Assembly (NCBI GenBank): GCA_964396185.1
Contig: CAYNEI010000094.1
Coordinates: 1 to 5,563, forward strand
Direction: 5' to 3'
DNA length: 5,563 nt
DNA from: CAYNEI01 sp964396185
GTDB lineage: Archaea > Thermoplasmatota > SW-10-69-26
Below, in pieces: positions 1 to 5,395 of the stretch. The position numbers and the translations under genes were made by a program. How positions within the stretch are numbered: position 1 is the first letter of the stretch; every line of letters starts with the position of its first letter. The notes under the pieces were generated by a model. It ran no database searches. It saw only the letters and a program-made list of their open reading frames with translations, and was not told the DNA's origin.

Positions 1-5
1 CCACC

Positions 6-1802
6 GTGCGCATCGCCGTCTTGGATCGGGATCGTTGCCAGCCGAAGAAGTGCAACTACGAGTGCATCCACTACTGCCCCAAGGTCCGTGCCGGCGTGCC
101 CGAGACCATCTACCACGAGGATCCAGGCTCCAAACCCATCATCAGCGAGGAGCTGTGCATCGGGTGCGGCATCTGCGTGAACAAGTGCCCGTTCGACGCG
201 ATCCACATCATCAACCTCGCCGACGAGCTCGAAGAGGACATGGTCCACCAGTACGACGAGAACGCCTTCCGCCTCTTCCGCCTGCCCACCCCCCAGCAGG
301 CCCAGGTCGTGGGCTTGCTCGGGCCCAACGGCATCGGCAAGTCCACGGCCCTGTCGTTCCTGAATGGTACCAACATCCCGAACCTCGGCGACTGGACCAC
401 CGAGGCGAGCTGGGAGCGCGTGCTCGAGGAGTACCGCGGAACCGAGATGCACGACTACCTCTCGCGGGTCGCCGCGGATGACGTGAAGGTGGCCAGCAAG
501 CCCCAGTACGTCGACCAGCTCCCCAAGGTCGTGCAGGGCAACGTGGGCGAGCTTCTTGAGAGCGTGGACGAGCGAGGAGCCCTCCGGGCCACCGTCGAGC
601 GCCTCGAGATCGAGCACACCCTGGACAGCGAGCTCGAGCACCTCTCCGGCGGCGAGCTCCAGCGCGTGGCCTGCGCGGCCACCCTCCTGCGAGATGCCGA
701 CGTCTACATCTTCGACGAACCGTCCAGCTACCTGGACGTGCGCCAGCGCATCGTCATCGCCCAGCTCATCCGCGAGCTCGCCGACCATGCCGAGCGCTCC
801 GTGCTCATCGTGGAGCACGACCTGGCCATCCTGGACCTGCTCTCCGACCAAGTGCACGTCATGTACGGCCAGGAAGCCGCCTACGGGATCATCGGGCTCC
901 CCCGGGGCGCGCGCACCGCCATCAACGCCTACCTAGAGGGATTCCTGCCCGAGGAGAACGTGCGCATCCGGGACCAGGAGATCGAGTTCACCATCCACCC
1001 ACCGCGCAGCACCGTCTCGCGCACCGAGCTGCTCAGCTACGGGGCCTTAGAGAAGACCTACGACGGGGGCTTCACCTTCCAGACCGACGGCGGCAGCCTC
1101 AACGTAGGCGAGGTCGTCGGCGTGCTTGGACCCAACGGCATCGGCAAGACCACCCTGGTCAAGATGCTGGCCGGCGTCCACGAACCCACGGCTGGCGAGG
1201 TGGACGTCGGCGTCCAGGTGAGCTACAAACCCCAGTACGTCAAGGCCGACTTCGACGGCACGGTGCAAGCCCTCTTCTACAGTGCCATGGGCAAGCAGTG
1301 GGACGGCCCGTTCTTCCAGCACGAGGTCGCCCGCCCGCTCAACCTGGAGCGCCTGCTCTCCACCGACGTGGACGACCTCTCCGGCGGCGAGCTACAGCGT
1401 GTCGCCTGCGCGCTGTGCCTGGGACGCGAGGCCGACCTCTACCTGCTCGATGAGCCCTCAGCGTTCTTGGACGTGAACCAGCGCATGCTCGTGGCCAAGG
1501 CGATCCGACGGGTCATGGAGAAGCGCGGCACCAGCGCGCTGGTCGTGGACCACGATGTCTACTTCATCGACCTCATCGCCGACAGCCTCATGGTCTTTGA
1601 GGGCGAGCCCGGCGTTCGTGGCACCAGCATCGGGCCGTTGGACATGCGTGATGGCATGAACCGGTTCCTGGAGACCGTGGACATCACGTTCCGCCGGGAC
1701 CGGGAGAGCCGTCGCCCACGCATCAACAAGCCCGGCTCCACCAAGGACCGCGAGCAGAAGCGCGCGGGCGAGTACTACTACGCCCCCACAGGGGAGAAGT
1801 AG
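6..1802 (+). CDS. abcE1: ABCE1/Rli1, archaeal ribosome-recycling ATPase
   Basis: Cytosolic twin-ATPase that, by family knowledge, splits 70S ribosomes into subunits after termination with aRF1/aPelota and also binds the small subunit. Residues 1-62 carry two [4Fe-4S] ferredoxin motifs: Cys11, 16, 20, 24 (CQPKKCNYECIHYC) and Cys51, 54, 57, 61 (CIGCGICVNKC). Nucleotide-binding domain 1 has Walker A GPNGIGKST (106-114), signature LSGGE (213-217), Walker B and D-loop DEPSSYLDV (from 237) and switch VEHD. Domain 2 has Walker A GPNGIGKTT (375-383), LSGGE (458-462), DEPSAFLDV (482-490) and VDHD. The C-terminus has the family's typical TFRRD and RPRINK motifs. At 598 aa it matches usual archaeal length (about 600), and every key residue is present. 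The start is GTG at position 6, giving the typical RIAVLDRDRC N-terminus. Only 5 nt lie upstream, so promoter and leader are not visible. It stops at TAG, 70 bp before the next gene, which has its own promoter. Confidence 0.98.
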   Translation: MRIAVLDRDRCQPKKCNYECIHYCPKVRAGVPETIYHEDPGSKPIISEELCIGCGICVNKCPFDAIHIINLADELEEDMVHQYDENAFRLFRLPTPQQAQVVGLLGPNGIGKSTALSFLNGTNIPNLGDWTTEASWERVLEEYRGTEMHDYLSRVAADDVKVASKPQYVDQLPKVVQGNVGELLESVDERGALRATVERLEIEHTLDSELEHLSGGELQRVACAATLLRDADVYIFDEPSSYLDVRQRIVIAQLIRELADHAERSVLIVEHDLAILDLLSDQVHVMYGQEAAYGIIGLPRGARTAINAYLEGFLPEENVRIRDQEIEFTIHPPRSTVSRTELLSYGALEKTYDGGFTFQTDGGSLNVGEVVGVLGPNGIGKTTLVKMLAGVHEPTAGEVDVGVQVSYKPQYVKADFDGTVQALFYSAMGKQWDGPFFQHEVARPLNLERLLSTDVDDLSGGELQRVACALCLGREADLYLLDEPSAFLDVNQRMLVAKAIRRVMEKRGTSALVVDHDVYFIDLIADSLMVFEGEPGVRGTSIGPLDMRDGMNRFLETVDITFRRDRESRRPRINKPGSTKDREQKRAGEYYYAPTGEK

Positions 1803-1843
1803 AGCACGTCCCCCGGTGCGCGCGGGTCCGATGGCCACGGGCT

Positions 1844-1849
1844 TATAAC
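1844..1849 (+). promoter_or_regulatory. TATA box of the lipoprotein gene, probable leaderless promoter
   Basis: TTATAA is an AT-only hexamer in an otherwise very GC-rich 70-bp gap. Its centre lies about 26-27 nt before the ATG at 1873. That is the usual distance from an archaeal TATA box to the transcription start, so transcription should begin at or next to the A of the start codon. No Shine-Dalgarno sequence lies before the ATG (CTTCCACGCTCG), which agrees with a leaderless mRNA. Confidence 0.65.
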
Positions 1850-1872
1850 CGAGGCGAGTTCTTCCACGCTCG

Positions 1873-2394
1873 ATGCGCCAGCTCACCCTCGTCCTGGCCC
1901 TCATCCTCGTTGCAGCCGTTCCGGGTTGCATCGACGGCGGGATCGATGGTCTCTGGGAGGATCTGGAAGCCAAGGACACGTTCACCGAGGCCGAGCTCCT
2001 GAACACGACAGCCTCCTTCGATGTGACCGGCATCCTGGATCCCACGAACCCGCCGGAGGGCGAGGAGGGCCTCGCTGATGCGTGGAGCGAGACGTTCACC
2101 GTGCCCGATGGGACCCGACGGATGACCGTGCGCTTCTCGGTCACGTTCGACGAGCCCGAGCCCGAGGGATCCCCGGTCACACCACCGCGCGGCGAGATCA
2201 CCTTCAACATAACCGCTCCCGCGGCTGGCACGGAGGAGGAATCCATCACCTTCGAGCAGAGCGCGGCGGCCGGGCTCGACTTCACCGGCCCCACGCCGGG
2301 GGAGTGGACCGTCGCCTTCGCGGCTCGTGGCGAGGGCAACGTGCGCGTGCTAGCCCAGGCTGTGGTGCCCGTCGTCGACGATGACGCGACTTGA
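1873..2394 (+). CDS. Predicted exported lipoprotein of unknown function
   Basis: 173-aa protein whose family I do not recognise. Residues 1-19 form a signal peptide: a short Arg-containing n-region, a hydrophobic core LTLVLALILVAAV, then VPGC with Cys19 as the probable lipid-modified residue. This predicts a protein tethered to the outer face of the cytoplasmic membrane. The mature part is acidic (runs such as EEGLADAWSE and DEPEPEGS, ending DDDAT). It is rich in alternating beta-type segments (TRRMTVRFSVTF, GEITFNITAP, GEWTVAFAARGEGNVRVLAQAVV), which suggests a small beta-sandwich ligand- or protein-binding domain. The closing pattern, a Gly-Glu-Trp-Thr-Val turn then a strand, resembles folds of the pre-peptidase C-terminal type, but I cannot assign it. 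It has its own TATA box with start-site spacing, so it is probably not in an operon with the upstream ABCE1. A hairpin and pyrimidine-rich tract follow about 70 bp after the stop. Confidence 0.88.
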   Translation: MRQLTLVLALILVAAVPGCIDGGIDGLWEDLEAKDTFTEAELLNTTASFDVTGILDPTNPPEGEEGLADAWSETFTVPDGTRRMTVRFSVTFDEPEPEGSPVTPPRGEITFNITAPAAGTEEESITFEQSAAAGLDFTGPTPGEWTVAFAARGEGNVRVLAQAVVPVVDDDAT

Positions 2395-2408
2395 GCCATC
2401 GATCCTAC

Positions 2409-2446
2409 CGGTTCACCGAAAAGACGCAAGGGGCACAACGGTGAAC
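2409..2446. repeat. Short inverted repeat just after the lipoprotein gene
   Basis: GTTCACCG (2411-2418) and CGGTGAAC (2439-2446) are perfect 8-bp inverted copies separated by 20 nt, 17 nt after the lipoprotein stop. The left arm extended to 10 bp (CGGTTCACCG, 2409-2418) is also the exact reverse complement of 2752-2761, beyond the small peptide gene. GTTCACCG also occurs inside the lipoprotein gene (2094-2101), so chance is a real possibility. It could be an RNA stem in the 3' untranslated region or an operator-type site. Confidence 0.35.
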
Positions 2447-2461
2447 AGGGGGGAGGCTAGG

Positions 2462-2510
2462 CGGCGGAGGTCAGGCGGCCTTCCGGCTCCTCTGCCGGTC
2501 TTTCTGTTCG
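2462..2510 (+). terminator. Candidate terminator hairpin and pyrimidine tract after the lipoprotein gene
   Basis: CGGCGGAGG (2462-2470) can pair with CCTCTGCCG (2489-2497) over 9 positions, eight of them Watson-Crick and one G-U, around an 18-nt loop. The sequence that follows is T-rich for this genome (TCTTTCTGTTCGTTG, 2499-2513). Archaeal transcription usually stops at T-rich stretches and hairpins are optional, so the T-rich part is the stronger argument. No perfect oligo-T run is present, which limits confidence. Confidence 0.4.
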
Positions 2511-2554
2511 TTGTGGCTTCGTGGTGAGCCTGCAACACCGGATCACCGGCAGAG
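2490..2554. repeat. 10-bp perfect inverted repeat that competes with the hairpin
   Basis: CTCTGCCGGT (2490-2499) is the exact reverse complement of ACCGGCAGAG (2545-2554), with a 45-nt spacer. The left arm reuses bases 2490-2497 of the candidate terminator stem (2462-2497), so the two helices are mutually exclusive. This could be regulatory RNA folding or chance in GC-rich DNA. Confidence 0.4.
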
Positions 2555-2572
2555 TGCGACCTGCCCCAGGGG

Positions 2573-2580
2573 TTCAAATA
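2573..2580 (+). promoter_or_regulatory. TATA-like box upstream of the small secreted-peptide ORF
   Basis: TTCAAATA differs at one position from the archaeal TATA consensus TTTAWATA and is the most AT-rich spot in the gap. It is framed by GGGG and CCCC (2569-2572 and 2581-2584). With the usual spacing, transcription would start near 2602-2604, leaving a leader of about 17 nt that contains GAGGT before the ATG at 2620. No clear BRE is visible upstream. Confidence 0.5.
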
Positions 2581-2607
2581 CCCCTTCACAGCGAGGATGG
2601 GGACCGC

Positions 2608-2612
2608 GAGGT
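2608..2612 (+). promoter_or_regulatory. Shine-Dalgarno site of the small peptide ORF
   Basis: GAGGT lies 7 nt before the ATG at 2620 and matches the core of the anti-Shine-Dalgarno complement. It decides the start: the same frame is open further upstream to 2521, but only the ATG at 2620 combines a ribosome site with a signal-peptide N-terminus. Confidence 0.5.
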
Positions 2613-2619
2613 TGGTACC

Positions 2620-2751
2620 ATGGAAAAGAGAACACTCCGTCGATGGCTGTTGATCGGGCTCGTGCTCGCCGCTGTGCTCACCACCGCTGGTTCTTCAAGC
2701 GCGGCCTGGTGCCTCCAGCCCCTCGGTGGCACGTACGTCTGTCCGCTCTAG
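2620..2751 (+). CDS. Small secreted two-cysteine peptide, hypothetical
   Basis: 43-aa ORF (MEKRTLRRWLLIGLVLAAVL at its start) with the layout of a signal peptide and almost nothing else. It has a basic n-region (Lys3, Arg4, Arg7, Arg8), a hydrophobic core (Trp9 to about Leu20), then TTAGSSSAA as a polar c-region with small residues at -3 and -1. Cleavage after Ala29 would release WCLQPLGGTYVCPL, a 14-residue peptide whose Cys31 and Cys41 could close a disulfide loop around a Gly-Gly turn. Support comes from the TATA-like box at 2573-2580, the GAGGT ribosome site and the textbook signal sequence. Against it are the small size and the lack of a recognised family. It might instead be a small membrane protein that keeps the helix. 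Its stop lies 22 bp from the stop of the convergent PLD gene. If real it could be a signalling, toxic or structural peptide, but no function can be assigned. Confidence 0.6.
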   Translation: MEKRTLRRWLLIGLVLAAVLTTAGSSSAAWCLQPLGGTYVCPL

Positions 2752-2773
2752 CGGTGAACCGCACAGGTTGACG

Positions 2774-4813
2774 CTAGCGGACCCCACGGGGGGACCCTCC
2801 GGGTCCTCCCGTTCTCCTCACCCTTCTAAACGCGACCCCCACCAGCACGACGACCAGCCAGATGGCCGATGGGCTTGGCGCATCGAGGCGCGTTCGGGGA
2901 CTTGGATCCCCCCAGGCCTGCTCGAAGGCCTCCTGGAAGAACCTCGAGACCCCCTCCTCCTCGATGAGCAGGTTGATCTCCCGGTTCAACAACGCACCAC
3001 CCATGCCCCAGTTGCTCGAGCCCACCAGCACCCAGCCGGGCCCCACCATGGCCTTGGCGTGCACCGTGCCCGCCCCTGACGGAGCAAGGCGCGCCTCGAG
3101 CACGTCCGCTGCCGGGTCGCCGACCAAGCGCGAGACCGTGGCCTGGTTGGCCGCGCGCAACCCATCCGGTGAGCCGCTCAGGAGCACGCGCACCGGATGC
3201 TCGGCCGAGGCGTTCACCAACGCTGAAAGCCACGGGTTGGCCCGTGGACCCCACGTGGGCGAGGCCCTCAGCGCCAGGCCCCCGATGAGCCCCTGGCTGG
3301 CCTCGATGGCTGCTGGCACCCCGTCTAGCGACCACGTGTTCTCCGGGGTGGAGAGCACGGTGATCGAACCGTCGAAGCCCTCCCAGCCGGCCACGCGCTC
3401 CCCGGCCGGGATCCACCCCCCGCCGCGCTCGTAGAGACCTTCGAGCTGCTTGGCGAGGCTCCGGTTGGCCACAGCGATCCCCCAGCCCAGGTTCCCATCG
3501 CCATCGTGCGGAAGCCCGCTGTAGGTGAAGTTCTCGGTGAGCACCACAGCGATGATCCCATCGGCCACCACGAGCTTGGTGTGGTGGAGGCCGTGCTTGG
3601 ACCAGGACCCCTCGGCCCGGACCACCTGGACACCGGCGGCGGAGAGCTCCCCCAACAGCCCGCGCTGCTTGTCCGGCAGGCCCCCCACGGGCGTGGGCTC
3701 GTAGTGGAACGAGACGTCCACGCCCCGGAGAGCAGCTCGAGCCAGAGCACCGGTGACCCCCTCGTGGGTGAGCAAGTAGGTGGCCACCGTGAGCCGCTTC
3801 TCAGCCCCGTCGATCACCCCGAGCACGGTCTCCAAGCCCGCCGAGCGCGTGGTGAACGGCCTCGCCCAACCGTCCACGGCCTTGGCTTCCACAGGCCCGG
3901 GTTCCACGCCGGCCGGCAGGCGCCATGGGAGCCAGATCCCCTCGTCCCAAGCAGCGCGAACAGCTTCGCCCCAGCCTGGGGGGTCCGGTGCAACATCGAG
4001 GGTCTGGCCCCGGTGGACGATCCGGGGGCGCCCGGTGGCTTCGTCTGTTTCGATGCAGCCTGGGTCGGGTGGGTCCAGCGAGATGGCCGCTTGTCTGCCC
4101 GGAGCCAGGCTGGCAGGCAGCGGGCAGGCCAGCCCCTGTGCAAGCGCGACAGCCGCACTTGGGGCCGGGGCTGCCTCACCGCCGCGTTGGATCACGAGGC
4201 GTTCGTCCCCGGCGCGCGTGAGCCGGACGTGCTCGTCGGCCTGGCATGCGCCGGCCACGCAGATCGCAGGCTCGGCGCCTGGCGGCAGGGCCAAGGCCAG
4301 GATGCGTGGCTCCCTGGCCGGGTTCGTTCGATGGGCGAGCTCGCCCGCTTGAGCCTGGGCACCCGGTGGGACCGTGAGCAGGACGTGGTCCGGGTCGGTG
4401 AGCACCTCGAGCTCAGCCGAGGCATGCCCGTGCTGGCTCGGTGATCGCAAGCGGACCCCGAGGGTGGCGAGCTCGTCGGCCTCGAGGGTCGGATGGTTGC
4501 GGCTGGAGGGGTTGGCACGCAGCCCGATCCAGCCCTCCCAGCGCCCACGGGCATCCGGCTGGATCTCGAGGACGTAGCGGTCCGAGCGCTCGAAGGCCGT
4601 GCCGTTCCACGTCCTGGACGCCTGCCAGACCTCCCCGCCGAGCCACGCCTTGAGCTCGGCTGGCTCCTCGAGACCCTCGATGCTTAAGCGTGCCTCGAAC
4701 GGGGTCCCGTCCGTGGGGGCCAGCCGGGGCGGGTCCAGGCTCAGGCTCACCTCCCCTAGCACGGTGGTGGGGAGCAGCAGGACGAGCAGAAGGACGACCA
4801 GCCAGGTGCGCAC
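2774..4813 (-). CDS. Exported, membrane-anchored phospholipase D-like protein with one degenerate HKD motif
   Basis: 679-aa PLD-superfamily protein. The chosen start is GTG at 4813: it puts a signal peptide (VRTWLVVLLLVLLLPTTVLG) at the N-terminus, and the longer open frame to 5212 runs antisense through the YhbY-like gene. After the probable cleavage site near residue 20 comes a beta-rich region (about 21-330) containing CVAGAC and a further isolated cysteine. The PLD part starts near 330 (GLETVLGVIDGAEKRLTVAT). HKD motif 1 is His411-x-Lys413-x4-Asp418, followed by LTEN. Motif 2 is His585-x-Lys587, but Pro592 stands where Asp is expected and the spacing to GSSN (598-601) is one residue short. 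The C-terminus has a hydrophobic segment AIWLVVVLVGVAF (650-662), then RRVRR, a stop-transfer anchor. This predicts a domain outside the cell fixed by a C-terminal helix. The family includes phospholipases, nucleases and transferases, and the substrate here is unknown. It may be an extracellular nuclease or lipase. Confidence 0.9.
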   Translation of the reverse strand: MRTWLVVLLLVLLLPTTVLGEVSLSLDPPRLAPTDGTPFEARLSIEGLEEPAELKAWLGGEVWQASRTWNGTAFERSDRYVLEIQPDARGRWEGWIGLRANPSSRNHPTLEADELATLGVRLRSPSQHGHASAELEVLTDPDHVLLTVPPGAQAQAGELAHRTNPAREPRILALALPPGAEPAICVAGACQADEHVRLTRAGDERLVIQRGGEAAPAPSAAVALAQGLACPLPASLAPGRQAAISLDPPDPGCIETDEATGRPRIVHRGQTLDVAPDPPGWGEAVRAAWDEGIWLPWRLPAGVEPGPVEAKAVDGWARPFTTRSAGLETVLGVIDGAEKRLTVATYLLTHEGVTGALARAALRGVDVSFHYEPTPVGGLPDKQRGLLGELSAAGVQVVRAEGSWSKHGLHHTKLVVADGIIAVVLTENFTYSGLPHDGDGNLGWGIAVANRSLAKQLEGLYERGGGWIPAGERVAGWEGFDGSITVLSTPENTWSLDGVPAAIEASQGLIGGLALRASPTWGPRANPWLSALVNASAEHPVRVLLSGSPDGLRAANQATVSRLVGDPAADVLEARLAPSGAGTVHAKAMVGPGWVLVGSSNWGMGGALLNREINLLIEEEGVSRFFQEAFEQAWGDPSPRTRLDAPSPSAIWLVVVLVGVAFRRVRRTGGPGGSPRGVR

Positions 4814-4903
4814 GCGTCCCTGGGGAGCCCCAAAGGGTGGTAACGGTTGTCCGGCTGACGTGCCCACCGGGGCTGGGGTGGGGAAACCCTCATCAGGGAA
4901 CGG
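4814..4903. promoter_or_regulatory. Divergent spacer between the PLD-like and YhbY-like genes
   Basis: This 90-bp gap must carry promoters for both divergent genes if each is transcribed separately. No convincing TATA box is visible for either. The least GC-rich patch facing the PLD gene is around 4839-4850 (GTAACGGTTGT), about 27-37 nt from its GTG. On the other side GGGAAACCC (4881-4889) and AGGGA (4895-4899) lie before the ATG at 4904, the latter a weak ribosome-site candidate. Confidence 0.3.
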
Positions 4904-5206
4904 ATGCTCGCTTGGCCCATGGAGCTCTCCAGCGAGCGCATCAGTCAACTCCGGGGCCAGGCCCAGGAGCTCTCCGCCATCGTCCAGATCGGGAAGGCTG
5001 GGCTGTCCGGCTCGGTCATCGAGGAGCTGGAGGCCGCCTTGCGGCGCGAGCGCCTGGTCAAGGTCCGGCTGCTCCGCTCGGCCCGCGCCAGCGAGGACCA
5101 GAAAGCCCTGGCGGAAGAGCTCGCCCAGCGTACCAGCTCGGTGCTCGTCGAGACCCGCGGCCACACGGTCGTTCTCTACCGCCCGCGCGCGGGGCAAGAG
5201 GCTTGA
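4904..5206 (+). CDS. yhbY: YhbY/CRM-domain RNA-binding protein
   Basis: 100-aa single-domain CRM (CRS1-YhbY) protein, a KH-like fold that binds RNA. By family knowledge bacterial YhbY associates with the pre-50S ribosomal particle, and archaeal homologues are common but little studied. It starts with a helix (SSERISQLRGQAQEL, 9-23). Then comes AIVQIGKAGLSGSVIEELEAAL, with the GxxG RNA-binding loop Gly30-Lys-Ala-Gly33. A strand with LVKVRLL (51-57), a helix (EDQKALAEELAQRTS) and the closing strand TVVLYRP (88-94) follow. All are hallmarks of the family, whose usual length is about 95-100 aa. The ATG at 4919 (MELSSERIS) is an equally good or better start by comparison with known family N-termini. 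The ATG at 4904 is kept because an AGGGA lies just before it. It is divergent from the PLD-like gene, and the next ORF begins 63 bp after its TGA. Confidence 0.92.
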   Translation: MLAWPMELSSERISQLRGQAQELSAIVQIGKAGLSGSVIEELEAALRRERLVKVRLLRSARASEDQKALAEELAQRTSSVLVETRGHTVVLYRPRAGQEA

Positions 5207-5269
5207 CCCCACGGCTCGCCGGCTTCGCTTCCTGAACCCTTGCAGCCAAGCTTCAACCGTTGGTACAGC

Positions 5270-5395
5270 ATGCCCTCCTCCATGCCCATGGGCTGCGCGG
5301 ACTGCGCGTGCATCGTCGAGGCGGGCGAACGGATCGAGACCTGCCCGGACCCAGCAGCGTGCTGCTGCGCTGAGGTGCCCTTGGCTTCCACGTGA
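5270..5395 (+). CDS. Small cysteine-rich protein, candidate metallothionein
   Basis: 41-aa ORF with seven cysteines (9, 12, 14, 25, 31, 32, 33), no histidine and no Phe, Tyr or Trp. The core reads GCADCACIV, then ETCPDPAACCCAE. C-x2-C-x-C-x-V matches the first cluster of bacterial metallothioneins of the SmtA/BmtA type, and CPDPAACCC recalls the C-P-x-P-x-C-x-C end of Pseudomonas members. Lack of aromatic residues and high cysteine density are also typical. By family knowledge such proteins bind Zn, Cd or Cu through thiolate clusters. It is shorter than those proteins (about 50-55 aa), with seven rather than nine or more cysteines. Start choice is uncertain: in-frame ATGs at 5282 and 5288 keep all seven cysteines, and no strong ribosome site is seen. 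Its TGA overlaps the GTG of the next gene. It could instead be an iron-sulfur or zinc accessory peptide, or a chance ORF. Confidence 0.55.
   Translation: MPSSMPMGCADCACIVEAGERIETCPDPAACCCAEVPLAST

Noticed and set aside
1458..2438. 326-codon open frame on the minus strand
   Set aside because: It lies antisense to the end of ABCE1 and all of the lipoprotein gene. It is low-complexity, has no recognisable domain, and is explained by GC-rich codon use on the other strand.
2561..2600. GGGGTTCAAATACCCC resembles a tRNA T-arm
   Set aside because: The loop would be 8 nt rather than 7, with A where C61 is needed. The following bases (TCACAGC) find no complementary acceptor strand upstream, and no D-arm or anticodon arm is visible.
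2521..2619. Upstream extension of the small peptide frame to a GTG at 2521
   Set aside because: The extra 33 residues would place the signal peptide internally, and this start lies upstream of the TATA-like box. The ATG at 2620 has a ribosome site.
3506..4444. 312-codon open frame on the plus strand
   Set aside because: It is antisense to the PLD-like gene, whose HKD motifs identify the true strand. The translation is Arg/Gly/Pro/His-rich shadow sequence.
4842..5261. Shared CAACCGTT motif before the PLD-like gene (minus strand, 4842-4849) and before the cysteine-rich ORF (5254-5261)
   Set aside because: There are only two 8-bp copies, at different distances from their starts. This is too little to call an operator.
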